Of a DNA stretch of 64,000 nt, positions 46,857-57,821 are shown in pieces; position 1 is the first letter of the stretch; every line of letters begins with the position of its first letter. Position numbers and translations under genes: made by a program. Below the pieces are notes generated by a model. It did no database searches. It saw nothing but the letters and a program-made list of their open reading frames with translations, and was not told where the DNA came from. Origin of the DNA: Bolinopsis microptera (taxonomy: Eukaryota; Ctenophora; Tentaculata; Lobata; Bolinopsidae); the NCBI RefSeq assembly GCF_026151205.1, contig NC_087080.1, positions 3,389,096-3,453,095 on the forward strand, written 5' to 3'.

Positions 46857-47247
46857 TACCTTACGAGACAAATTTAGAAGGTACCAAAGTCGGTGGTTTT
46901 CCGAACAAAAACACAATATTTTCGGACTACCAAAATTTAGGTCAACATCATTATTTTCCCCAAATTATTTTTCACGTATTTTCTTTAATTATTAATATAG
47001 TAAGTTATAAATATGATTCATGACGGTTGGACACGTTCCATTAGAAGTCAGCAAGCTTTATTTTATTGATTTTCTCAAATATTGGGTTTTATTTTTGTAA
47101 CATGAAGAAATGAAAAAAATCCCAAAGTACAATGATTTAATTTGGGGTACGAAATGCGGTGGTTTTCGGCAGAAAATCCCATATTTTCGTTCCCAAATCA
47201 TTTAGGTCACCGGAATTATGTCGAATATAAATATGTCTCGTAAGGTA
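46857..47247. mobile_element. inverted-repeat element, TACCTTACGAGACA family
   Basis: Arms TACCTTACGAGACAAATTTA (46857-46876) and its near-inverse TAAATATGTCTCGTAAGGTA (47228-47247) define a 391-bp element. Inside, two diverged direct copies of a 70-bp segment, marked by CGGTGGTTTTC and ATATTTTCG, lie near each end. A related but shorter element is at 61169. Short AAAT flanks on both sides may be a target duplication. No coding capacity. Confidence 0.65.
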
Positions 47248-47512
47248 AATAATAAAATGCCAGAAACTTTTTTGTCGGCTGACACAAAGGCAAATTTAGT
47301 AACTTTATACAGGGAAGAAAAGGATACCTATTGAGTATTTAAGATCATTCGCTAGGATTACAATTTACGATTACAAACTTTCAAAATTTGTCTCGACGAT
47401 CGTGCAGCAAAATTGAATCCTGATACTGATACTGATAAATGTATGCTGAATAGACACACCTGTCGCTAACAAGTAAAGCATCACTTAAAAATGCTATCAG
47501 TTATTCAGTTTG

Positions 47513-48248
47513 GGTAGTTCGAGTGGGTACCGCTGTCGGTAGGGCGCCGGGCAGCGGCATCTGGTGCCCGACCAGCACCCTACCGGCACCAGACCGGCAC
47601 CCAACCGGCACCCTACTGGCAACCTACTGGCACTCTACTGGCACCCTACCGGAACCCGACCGGCACCCGACCGGCACCCTACTGGCACCCTACCGGCACC
47701 CTACTGGCACCCTACTGGCACCCTACCGGCACTCTACCGGCACCCTACAGGCACTCTACTGGCACCCTACTGGCACCCTACTGGCACCCTACCGGCACCC
47801 TACTGGCACCCTAATGGCACCCTACCGGCACCCAACCGGCACCCTACTGGCACCCTACTGGCAACCTACTGGCACCCTACTGGCACCCGACCGGCACCCT
47901 ACTGGCACCCTACTGGCACCCTACCGGCACCCAACCGGCACCCTACTGGCAACCTACTGGCAACCTACTGGCACCCTACTGGCACCCGACCGGCACCCTA
48001 CTGGCACCCTACTGGCACCCTACCGGCACCCTACTGGCACCCTACTGGCACCCTACCGGCACCCTTCTGGCACCCTACTGGCACCCTACCGGCACCATAC
48101 TGGCACCCTACTAGCACCCTACCGGCACCCTACTGGCACCCTACCGGCACCCTAGACTGACACCCTACCGGCACCCTTCTGGCACCCTACCGGCACCCGA
48201 CCGGCGTCCGACCAGCGTCCTAACGACAGCGGTATCCGCTCGAACTAG
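47513..48248. mobile_element. inverted-repeat element with an 11-bp minisatellite core and 9-bp target duplication
   Basis: TTCAGTTTG at 47504-47512 and 48249-48257 brackets the element. The ends pair over about 29 bp: TAGTTCGAGTGGGTACCGCT from 47515 against AGCGGTATCCGCTCGAACTA ending 48247. Almost all of the interior is an 11-bp tandem array. A 9-bp duplication suits MULE-like non-autonomous elements, but no transposase is present, so the family is inferred only. Confidence 0.7.
47566..48212 (+). repeat. 11-bp minisatellite (GGCACCCTACY), about 58 copies
   Basis: Eleven-base units GGCACCCTACT or GGCACCCTACC run head to tail, with variants CAACC, CCCGAC and CCAAC for CCTAC. Since 3 x 11 = 33, open frames of 198-210 codons appear (PTGTLLAPYRH repeated), which are satellite artefacts. 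The array sits inside the inverted-repeat element 47513-48248. Confidence 0.92.
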
Positions 48249-48384
48249 TTCAGTTTGTTTTGCCTAGTAGTAGAGCCATTGTTCCTAGTTGATAGTTTCT
48301 AAGTACCACACCACATATTATTATGATAGTTCCGAAATTTCCGATTCATCACTACAAACTGTGTTAGTTATCTGACTTTCACAG

Positions 48385-48646
48385 CGTGTATCATGATGAA
48401 CCCTCAGTTAACCAGCCCTTTGTTGTGATTGTGTTTCTTGTTCACGCTGTGATGAGCTACACACGCCTTTATTCTCCTGGAGCCGTCTCCCTGCCTCAAG
48501 TGACAATTTATGACCACGAACAAGCTGCAACGGTAACAAGCTTGTTCTACGAACAAATTTTAAAAGCGGCTGAAGTGAATGTGCTTTTTAGCGGAACAAG
48601 ATTTAGAGTGCCTCAGGGTTACTCCGTGGTGGACTCCTTTTTAGGC
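48385..48646 (+). CDS. putative coding exon (87 codons) of an unidentified gene
   Basis: Bounded by acceptor CTGACTTTCACAG (ending 48384) and donor GTAAGT (48647); one frame is open throughout, reading for example SLPQVTIYDHEQAATVTSLF and VNVLFSGTRFRVPQGYSVVD, ending SFLG in phase 0. Read from the acceptor it needs a preceding phase-2 exon, so it cannot join directly to the 46073 exon (phase 0). Alternatively ATG at 48452 makes it a first exon. The balanced amino-acid composition supports real coding; the family is not recognised. Confidence 0.5.
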
Positions 48647-49556
48647 GTAAGTCTTGTGATTAAGGTCAGTTTCATGACTTGATTTAGTGGAATTTGTCTG
48701 CTATCTTTTTGCCGAAGATAAAGCGATAGAATTGCTCAACGTTTGTATTTTCCTTAGAAGGAGTAAAATGTTAATACTTCGGCCGAGGCCGCGGGTTTGC
48801 GATTTTTCTAGCAACTATTCGTGCGCATTGTTGATATAATTAATTAATAATCAATAATAATTGTTATAATTAATAATTATTAATGTCGATAGTTGCTGGT
48901 TTATCCACACACCCTATCCTGAAATGTGCCAATTCAACCAGGAAAAAGTGCATAAAATGAGCATAAAAACAATTCTAGATTAAGAAATAATTATAAATTT
49001 TTGTCTGCGTCATAATTTCAGCTCACTTCAATCATTTCTAAATCTAGGAATCAATGATAGAATTAGTTCATCCAGTTGTGTGGTCGATTTCGGTTATTTG
49101 GTAGCGTTTTGCAAATTTAGTCGGTACGCCTTGACGAATGATTTTTATTTCGAATATGAAAGCTCAATATAAAAGTTTGCATGGAAATTTGCGTTTGTAC
49201 TCCAGTAATTTCAAGTTGCTCATTGTTCAAAGTACCCTAGCGTCTGAAAATTCTATCATTCAAAGTCATAAAAACAACAGTAGGCTGATTTGTCCCTAAT
49301 TTGATATAAGTAAGGAGAAAGGAACTTTCAGTATAGCCAGCTTCAATAGTTACTTTCTGTGGAAAGTTAGATATCTAATTATCTTTACTACAGCTAAGAT
49401 CTCCGTTATATAAAACATATACCAATATAAAAAGACTAACTTTAAAGTACCAAAGCCTGTTAGTGTTATCTAAGCAAATTAAAAACCAGCTGGCAACACA
49501 ACCTTATAACGGTGAGGAGCCGGTATGGTTGTGCGTACTGCGTGGTTAGAGCAACA
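48647..49556. other. putative intron or intergenic stretch
   Basis: AT-rich, with TTAATTAATAAT-type tracts near 48835-48885; no gene recognised. Confidence 0.4.
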
Positions 49557-50076
49557 GGTTGCTAAGCGGCTAACAGGTTGCTGAGCGGCTAACAGGTTCC
49601 TAAGCGGCTAACAGGTTGCTAAGTGGCTAACAGGTTGCTAAGCGGCTAACAGGTTGCTAAGCGGCTAACAGGTTGCTAAGCGACTAATAGGTTGCTAAGC
49701 GGCTAACAGGTTGCTAAGCGGCTAACAGGTTGCTAAGTGGCTAACAGGTTGCTAAGCGGCTAACAGGTTGCTAAGCGGCTAACAGGTTGCTAAGCGGCTA
49801 ACAGGTTGCTAAGCGGCTAACAGGTTGCTAAGCGGCTAACAGGTTGCTAAGTGGCTAACAGGTTGCTAAGCGGCTAACAGGTTGCTAAGCGGCTAACAGG
49901 TTGCTAAGCGGCTAACAGGTTGCTAAGTGGCTAACAGGTTGCTAAGCGGCTAACAGGTTGCTAAGCGGCTAACAGGTTGCTAAGCGGCTAACAGGTTGCT
50001 AAGTGGCTAACAGGTTGCTAAGCGGCTAACAGGTTGCTAAGCGACTAACAGGTTGCTAAGCGGCTAACAGGTTGCT
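49557..50076 (+). repeat. 19-bp minisatellite (GGTTGCTAAGCGGCTAACA), about 27 copies
   Basis: Homogeneous array, with scattered AGTGG for AGCGG and CGACT for CGGCT changes. The AGTGG variant recurs every four units in places, suggesting a higher-order repeat of about 76 bp. Weak inverted similarity between the flanks (CCGGTATGGTTG on the left, CAACCGGA on the right) may mark an enclosing element. Confidence 0.9.
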
Positions 50077-50869
50077 ACCGGCTACCGCTACAACCGGACT
50101 GTCTGGGAATTAAGTATGAAAATGTCTAAAACTGAGGTCAAGGAGTCCGCTCTTAGCTTGTGTGCGTCGAGCTTTCACCGCATTAAACGCAAATACGGCA
50201 AAATAGGGCAAAATGGCGTGAGCGTAGTGTTAAACGGTGGCGGCTGCTTCTCAGAGACTTATTTCCAATTTCAATGTGATTTGGAGTAATTCTCGAGGAG
50301 AAGTGAGGCTACCATATCAATTATAGATATATTCTTTTATATTGGCAGACGCACATCGCAATTGCTAATGCGAGTATTTTTCTGAAGTTTTGTTCCGTTT
50401 GATTTCGTCAGGAGGCAGGGGATTCTTTGGGAGATCATGGCTTCAAAGCTGCGAATTCTTCTTTATGTTATACACATTCGAGTAAGCCGCCCAGTTTGAG
50501 AATTAGGTCGGATTTTCTAGCCATTTCTAGACTATGATATTTTGAATTACAAACAGATGATTTTTTTAAATTAATGCTTTTAATTCATGAAATTGTGTTT
50601 AGATAATCGCGACACTAACCTAATCAAAATATTTGTTCTATAATTTTCACAAATTAGTGAGATTAGCTGGTTTGTACCAATTTGTCTTGGTTTAGAAAAT
50701 ATGTATCATTTGATAATATTTTTATATCCTCGATTTACAGTAATATATCACTGTACCGAACCATATGAATATGATAAGATAATATAATAATGATGATAAA
50801 ACTGAATAAAATTAGAAAATTAGTTTCCTGCAACGTGTTTCTGATAACTGACGATGATATTTTTTTCAG
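50077..50869. other. putative intron sequence
   Basis: Non-coding; ends in a polypyrimidine tract and acceptor TTTTTTTCAG at 50869. Confidence 0.4.
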
Positions 50870-50900
50870 AAGTTGCGAGAGTTAGCGAAACAAAGTGAAC
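50870..50900 (+). CDS. putative 31-nt micro-exon
   Basis: Lies between a strong acceptor (TATTTTTTTCAG) and a consensus donor, GTAAGT. In phase 0 it reads KLRELAKQSE plus one base, ending in phase 1. The start phase is compatible with both the 46073-46381 and 48385-48646 exons, each of which ends with Leu-Gly. Strong splice sites on both sides make it more convincing than its length suggests. Confidence 0.45.
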
Positions 50901-51876
50901 GTAAGTATTCTCAGCACATTCTACTAATTAAATTATTACATTTTTTGTCATAGATATAACTTGCTAATACATTTGACTGACTGACACTAATAACAGGGCT
51001 AATCCTCTCTAAAATGACTGATCCCTGTTCACTTAATTCTGTGAATATTAAACAAAGGTTTATAATCCACTGTTCATATTATCTTATCTTAACATAATAT
51101 CATGAAGCTATAACTGAGGTTCGCCCGTTTGTCGCAATTTAATAAAGTAACTATAAAGATTAAAGTTCTATTAAGTTCCATAGAGATATTGCGTTAAAAT
51201 TGCTGGTTGTTATGATTCATAACTCTGTGGTAAGCACATTACAGATAAGACCAGCATTTACAAGGTTTTAATTTCGTGGACCAATATCAAACACGTTTTA
51301 CCTCGATATATCACCAAGCTAAAAAGCCGTTACTACGCATCTAATATCCGATTTAATCGTATATTAAACAGTAAACACGTTGACGTAACCTCTCGGGAGT
51401 TTAAGCTTGTTAAGGTTAAAAGGATCATTAATATCCAAACAAGGTGCAACTACAACAAGGTGCAGTGAGGGTGTTTCATAAAGTGCAGCCCCAAACTGTA
51501 AGGCGACTATAACTACTATAAACTTTAAAGCAGCGCAGCCGAGCTTATTAATATGAGCAGTGGCGGGGGGCTATACTAGTCAGAGTTGTCATTACAAGTA
51601 CTGCTCCCTCTCTGCTGTATTTGTATCGAGTAGTGCAGGACTAATTGCTTATCTTGCTATTATTAACAGATAACTTCCCTTATCTTGCTATTATTAACAG
51701 ATAACTTCCCAAGAACTGTGTTGTTTTGGTTAGTTTTGTATTTAAGTAGTTCCGTGGTTCACCAATCACCAGGCTTCTTCCGCGGAGAGAGAAACATTGA
51801 ACTTGTCGAGCACAAATAATCGGTTACCCCAAAACTGATTTAGCCTTTTGCTAGTTGTTGCGTTATAGGCTTATTT
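50901..51876. other. non-coding stretch
   Basis: A 31-bp duplication, CTTATCTTGCTATTATTAAC, occurs at about 51648 and 51679. Otherwise nothing recognised. Confidence 0.4.
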
Positions 51877-51979
51877 ATGTCAGAGATTTGCCCCGTTGGT
51901 CCAGTTCACCGGCTTTATAGTAGCATGAATTTGTTCCGCGGGAGGAGGGATGCCTTCTGCAAGAAAAACTATAAATACA
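51877..51979 (+). CDS. putative alternative first coding exon (34 codons)
   Basis: ATG at 51877 (MSEICPVGPVHRLYSS) or, in frame, 51925 (MNLFRGRRDAFCKKNYKY) runs to a donor-like A/GTGAGT at 51979. It ends in phase 1, the same as the 50870-50900 micro-exon, so either could feed one downstream acceptor beyond those seen here. Basic and short; no family recognised. Confidence 0.35.
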
Positions 51980-52909
51980 GTGAGTTGTATTTTATCATTT
52001 TTTTAATTTATTTTTTATTAATAAAAAAAAATTTTTATTATTATTTTATCATTTTAATACATGTTCTGATTTGTGTTTGTTAAGGTGAATTCGAACAAAT
52101 TTCGTTGTTGCGCACATAATATGATTCAGAGTTAAATAAAATATAATGTTATTTGAAAGGTAGGCAAATGGGCGTGTTGCGTTTAATTCTCTTTAAGAAC
52201 AAGCTATTTTAATACTCTAACAACAGTTATCATAGTTATGCGAATATTTAAGTAATTATGCGAATAATTATGATAAAACTGATAACTTAATTAAGCTAAT
52301 AAAACGATCGCCTTGGGAATAATTGGTAATCAGATAGATTAATTGGATCGTTTAATATATACCGTGACTCTTTATGCTGCTAAGTTGCCAATTGGTTATT
52401 TTTCGGAAAACTAATTTGCAACTTACAACGAACAATTGTTAAACTCAATTGTTTTGTCGAACTTCTTATCCTTCGATAAGCTGACAATATGTTCGACCCC
52501 TCCAGCTCCCCCTGCTCAACAAAATTTGTGTTTAAAATTTAGCTTTTAAGGTTTAGGTTTTGTGAAGGTAAGATCCTACCTCACAGACCTCACAGACCAC
52601 ACAGATAGACCTCACAGACCTCATAGAGGATCACAGTTCTGATAGAGTTAATAGTTAATTGTACTATGTTTACAGTATGCATTGAAGGGGTATCCTAGGA
52701 AGTTTCTTGAACTTTTAACAGGTACCCCTCCTCATTTAACCCTCAATTAAGTTTCTTATCATTCGGCTGAGTCACCGAGGAGATCGCATAGATCCAATGG
52801 ATCCTTAGCTACTCCCTAGACAGTAGACTATGTGACACTGGGATGATCTGAGTAGGGTCTCATTTTAAGTCGAGGTGGTAGATTACTATTCTCGCAGGTT
52901 ACTTTACTT
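51980..52909. other. non-coding stretch
   Basis: Contains AT-only tracts after 51990 and a CCTCACAGA microrepeat at about 52578-52630. Confidence 0.4.
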
Positions 52910-52976
52910 TGGTTACTTTGGTTACTTTGGTTACTTTGGTTACTTTGGTTACTTTGGTTACTTTGGTTACTTTGGT
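52910..52976 (+). repeat. 9-bp array (GGTTACTTT), about 7 copies
   Basis: Perfect 9-bp units. They create FGY and LVT tripeptide repeats in open frames that are not otherwise supported. Confidence 0.9.
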
Positions 52977-53530
52977 GTGCTTCATAGAATCCTCTATAGG
53001 GTCGTCGAAGTTGCTGACCACCCGGACAGTGAGATCGCTGCCTTTATTCCACTCCAGTCCAGTAACGAGTTTCCATTTCGACGGCTGTATCCTGCCACTA
53101 GAGGCTCATCCGGGAATGATTTCAATTTCACAAACGTTGTAAGCATTTCTTTAAAGTGCAGGGGATCTTCGATAGTATGTATGTTTGGTGGGATTAAGTT
53201 CCGCAATCGAGGTCCAATTACTGCAAACGAATTATCGTAGAGCGTTTGGTTGCGCTGACTGCTAGATTTATTCAGAGTGGGAATAACTCCCACACCAAAG
53301 TAACTTGGATACTAATGGGGAGGCCGTGAGTCACGTTTAATTGACAGACAGCCATTAACAAATTAGCTCCCAGTAAACCAAACAAATCCCCGGTTCTCTT
53401 TCCGTGTCACAATAAATATGGCTTAAAGTTATCGTCAATCTCTAGAAACAACTCAATTGCTTACTTATGCTATTCAGTTTACTAAGGTATGTATTTTGGA
53501 ACCAGTTCCCCACTACTACCAGTCCCATTA
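52977..53530. other. possible decayed retroelement tail, minus strand
   Basis: The minus-strand frame 52994-53293 reads NSFAVIGPRLRNLIPPNIHT, which resembles the short segment NSF...GP.LWN.LP..I found after the reverse transcriptase in many non-LTR elements. It is short and isolated, so this is a suggestion only. Confidence 0.45.
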
Positions 53531-54217
53531 TTATCCATCTCTATTTGCTGTTGTGATGGAGTGAATTTGTAGAGAAAACTTTGACAGAATAAAGCGCCTG
53601 AAACTGGGAACAGTAAGGAAGTAAATGGCAAAATTTGCCATTATGTTGAGCATCGGGAGATACCACGCCACTCTGTTAAAATCAGCAGATATGAGCTCGG
53701 GATGGTGTTGACTTGATTGAAACTGAATATGGTACATTAGAAAAGCAGAATACGGTTGAAGTAATGACCACTGTGGGAATACCTCGCATACGTAATTCAC
53801 CAGGTGACCGTTTGGCAGCGTTTGGTAGCGTTTCTTCCATGGTCGGGATGTTTGTTAGGATCACAATAACGCAAGGGAGTAGAGTATTCATTACAGCATG
53901 ATCAAACGAGTAAAACCAATAGCCTACTTTCTCTTTGTATGTAATCGGATTATTTTGGCAATCGTAGAAGTTCATGTCTTTGACAAGGTTCAAGTTATCA
54001 CCCTCCAACACCCAAAATGTTAACGGCACCCAGATCCACACCAGCCATAATGCTGCACAAAAGCCGTGTGCCACTTCCTTTTTTCAGTATTTAAGACTTC
54101 AGAGGAAATTGCAAGATCGTTTATAATTTAGTGGCCGACAATGCACTCACAAGATGCAAACTAACACTAAAATATAATACGTCAAATAATATCTCAGTTC
54201 AGTCGCTGTACCGGATG

Positions 54218-56872
54218 GACTGAGCACCCACTGATCCCACCCTGCTATCATATTCACACTAGTCTCCGGTAGCACCCACTGATCCCACCCTACTATCATA
54301 TTCACACTAGTCTCCGGTAGCACCCACTGATCCCACCCTGCTATCATATTCACACTAGACTCCGGTAGCACCCACTGATCCCACCCTGCTATCATATTCA
54401 CACTAGTCTCCGGTAGCACACACTGATCCCACCCTGCTATCATATTCACACTAGTCTCCGGTAGCACCCACTGATCCCACCCTGCTATCATATTCACACT
54501 AGTCTCCGGTAGCACCCACTGATCCCACCCTGCTATCATATTCAAAGTCTCCGGTAGCACCCACTGATCCCACCCTGCTATCATATTCACACTAGTCTCC
54601 GGTAGTACCCACTGATTCCACACTGCTATCATATTCACAGTCTCCGGTAGCACCCACTGATCCCACCCTGCTATCATATTCACAGTCTCCGGTAGCACCC
54701 ACTGATCCCACCCTACTATCATATTCACAGTCTCCGGTAGCACCCACTGATCCCACCCTGCTATCATATTCACAGTCTCCGGTAGCACCCACTGATCCCA
54801 CCCTGCTATCATATTCACACTAGTCTCCGGTAGCACCCACTGATCCCACCCTGCTATCATATTCACAGTCTCCGGTAGCACCCACTGATTCCACCCTGCT
54901 ATCATATTCACACTAGTCTCCGGTAGCACCCACCGATTCCACCCTGCCATTATATTCAAAGTCTCCGGTAGCACCCACTGATCCCACCCTGCTATCATAT
55001 TCACAGTCTCCGGTAGCACCCACTGATCCCACCCTGCTATCATATTCACACTAGTCTCCGGTAGCACCCACTGATCCCACCCTGCTATCATATTCACACT
55101 AGACTCCGGTAGCACCCACTGATCCCACCCTGCTATCATATTCACACTAGTCTCCGGTAGCACACACTGATCCCACCCTGCTATCATATTCACACTAGTC
55201 TCCGGTAGCACCCACTGATCCCACCCTGCTATCATATTCACAGTCTCCGGTAGCACCCACTGATCCCACCCTGCTTTCATATTCAAAGTCTCCGGTAACA
55301 CCCACTGATCCCACCCTGCTATCATATTCACACTAGTCTCCGGTAGTACCCACTGATTCCACCCTGCTATCATATTCACAGTCTCCGGTAGCACCCACTG
55401 ATCCCACCCTGCTATCATATTCACAGTCTCCGGTAGCACCCACTGATCCCACCCTGCTATCATATTCACAGTCTCCGGTAGCACCCACTGATCCCACCCT
55501 GCTATCATATTCACAGTCTCCGGTAGCACCCACTGATCCCACCCTGCTATCATATTCACAGTCTCCGGTAGCACCCACTGATCCCACCCTGCTATCATAT
55601 TCACACTAGTCTCCGGTAGCACCCACTGATCCCACCCTGCTATCATATTCACAGTCTCCGGTAGCACCCACTGATTCCACCCTGCTATCATATTCACACT
55701 AGTCTCCGGTAGCACCCACTGATCCCACCCTGCTATCATATTTACAGTCTCCGGTAGCACCCACTGATCCCACCCTGCCATCATATTCAAAGTCTTCGGT
55801 AGCACCCACTGATCCCACCCTGCTATCATATTCACACTAGTCTCCGGTAGCACCCACAAATCCCACCCTGCTATCATATTCACAGTCTCCGGTAGCACCC
55901 ACTGATCCCACCCAGCTATCATATTCACAGTCTCCGGTAGCACCCACTGATTTCACCCTGCTATCATGATCATATTCACACTAGTCTCCGGTAGCACCCT
56001 CTGATCCCACCCTGCTATCATATTCACAGTCTCCGGTAGCACCCACTGATCCCACCCTGCTATCATATTCACAGTCTCCGGTAGCACCCACTGATCCCAC
56101 CCTGCTATCATATTCACAGTAGTCTCCGGTAGCACCCACTGATTCCACCCTGCCATCATATTCAAAGTCTCCGGTAGCACCCACTGATCCCACCCTGTTA
56201 TCATATTCACACTAGTCTCCGGTAGCACCCACTGATTCCACCCTGCCATCATATTCAAAGTCTCCGGTAGCACCCACTGATCCCACCCTGCTATCATATT
56301 CACAGTCTCCGGTAGCACCCACTGATCCCACCCTGCCATCATATTCACAGTCTCCGGTAGCACCCACTGATCCCACCCTGCTATCATATTCACAGTCTCC
56401 GGTAGCACCCACTGATCCCACCCTGCTATCATATTCACAGTCTCCGGTAGCACCCACTGATTCCACCCTGCTACCATATTCACACTAGTCTCCGGTAGCA
56501 CCCACTGATCCCACCCTGCTATCATATTCACAGTCTCCGGTAGCACCCACTGATCCCACCCTGCTTTCATATTCACACTAGTCTCCGGTAGCACCCACTG
56601 ATTCCACCCTGCCATCATATTCAAAGTCTCCGGTAGCACCCACTGATCCCACCCTGCTATCATATTCACAGTCTCCGGTAGCACCCACTGATCCCACCCT
56701 GCTATCATATCCACAGTCTCCGGTAGCACCCACTGATCCCACCCTGCTATCATATTCACAGTCTCCGGTAGCACCCACTGATCCCACCCTGCTATCATAT
56801 TCACAGTCTCCAGTAGCACCCACTGATCCCAACCTGCTATCATATTCACAGTCTCCGGTAGCACCCAGGCCC
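54218..56872 (-). repeat. 45/48-bp minisatellite derived from GPCR loop-1 coding sequence, about 57 copies
   Basis: The unit reads VLPETVNMIAGWDQW (45 bp), or with an extra Ser codon VLPETSVNMIAGWDQW (48 bp); both lengths keep frame. The minus-strand frame is open for 598 codons (54147-55943) and 303 codons (55953-56864), broken once at about 55950 where a Trp codon TGG reads TGA. The GPCR has TGGGTGCT on both outer sides of the array, so a single ancestral unit would have lain between 8-bp direct repeats. Two further frames of the array are also open (GSVGATGDCEYDSRV), so openness alone proves little. Confidence 0.9.
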
Positions 56873-56990
56873 CAGCTCAAAGACAACGCCAAGTCATTGA
56901 CAGCCATGTGTTGGATAACCGCGATTATGAGCTTGTTAAGTCTGAAGGAATTGTCAGTCATGGTGGCAATCAGAATGATAGTACATATCT

Positions 56991-57155
56991 CCAAGGAGCA
57001 GGGACAAAAGGAAATCGGGGCATGTGCAGGATCGCGATTTTTCCCATTATTTGCGACAAATTTTATGTATAGTTTAATGTATAGTCTGTTAAAAATCGCG
57101 GTATCGCGAATTTTGGCCAAAATAATCGCGATCTCCTTTTGTCCCTGCCAAGGAG
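56991..57155. mobile_element. 149-bp hAT-like MITE inside GPCR TM1, with 8-bp target duplication
   Basis: CCAAGGAG at 56991-56998 and 57148-57155 brackets an element starting CAGGGACAAAAGGAAATCG (56999) and ending CGCGATCTCCTTTTGTCCCTG (57147 is the last base), which are inverted copies. The interior has further ATCGCGAT/AATCGCG palindromes. An 8-bp duplication and CAG ends indicate hAT. It splits the first transmembrane segment of the GPCR, so it is another reason the gene is dead. Confidence 0.85.
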
Positions 57156-57232
57156 AGTTGAGAGAACGACTATAACATTGTATCCGATCAGGAAAGAAGT
57201 TTCCACACCACAATTGGTCGCATGTTTGCGTT

Positions 57233-57821
57233 TGTGTCAGAAGCATTGGTAGGTTCCATGTCCCTAAAACAACGAATTGGCGAGTAAAAAAGTAAAAAAA
57301 GAAGGTTTTTCAGACGCAATATAATGTAGTTCTTTTAATAAAAGCAAACATTTTATTGGTTATATTAAAGTCAACAGCACCGAATAATGTCATGATTTCA
57401 AAGCTAAGAACTTAAATAATTAATACTTTAGTTATTTAGTCATTACGGCATCGTCTGGTTTCTCCGCTAATCTCTAGACACTCCCTAATGATTTGCGTCA
57501 GTGCGGGAAACAAATGAGCTGGGATATTTTTAATTAAATATTCAGAACTTAATTACACCAGCAGGCCCACACCCAGAAAAAAAAACCCAGAAAGACGGCA
57601 GATTGGCAGATAATCTGCGAGGATATTTGAAACTTTCTGAATGTGGGACAGCAAGGCAGTCGTAGCTGTGGTAGGTTATATATAGTGGCATTTACCTAAT
57701 ATTTTAGTGGTATTGCTACAAAATAGCAACTTGAACTACGCTTGACATCAATCTATTATTATAGAGTTATATAACAGCGTATTGTCTACTGTTCTGTGGG
57801 GCAGCTGGAACTTATAAACCA
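57233..57821. other. upstream flank of the GPCR relic
   Basis: No further receptor sequence, promoter element or exon recognised. Confidence 0.4.

Larger units (their letters stand above)
53531..57232 (-). pseudogene. rhodopsin-family (class A) GPCR, frameshifted, with expanded loop 1
   Basis: Read on the minus strand from 57232: an N-terminal TNCG, TM1 (ETSFLIGYNVIVVLSTLLG, resumed after a MITE as ICTIILIATMTDNSF), then RLNKLIIAVIQHMAVNDLAL for loop 1 and TM2, with the usual Asn-Asp/Leu-Ala pattern. The 45/48-bp array fills the TM2 end and extracellular loop 1. After it come WVLSPSG and TM3 (YYLTYYILVLVCIL), then in shifted frames TILQFPLKS and LKY for intracellular loop 2. TM4 is VAHGFCAALWLVWIWVPLTF, loop 2 has the Cys of NFYDCQNN, TM5 is DHAVMNTLLPCVIVILTNI. 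TM6 (GIPTVVITSTVF) continues in another frame as AFLMYHIQFQ, and TM7 ends NIMANFAIYFLTVPSFRRF, the NPxxY-like end. At least four frameshifts or stops break it, so no receptor can be made as read. Ligand unknown. Confidence 0.75.

Noticed and set aside
47523-48160. Two overlapping 200-codon frames rich in Pro, Thr, Leu and His
   Set aside because: They are produced by the stop-free 11-bp unit read in two frames and lie inside an inverted-repeat element.
46073-48646. Direct splice of the 46073 exon to the 48385 exon
   Set aside because: A phase-0 donor joined to the 48385 acceptor reads into TGA at the fourth codon.
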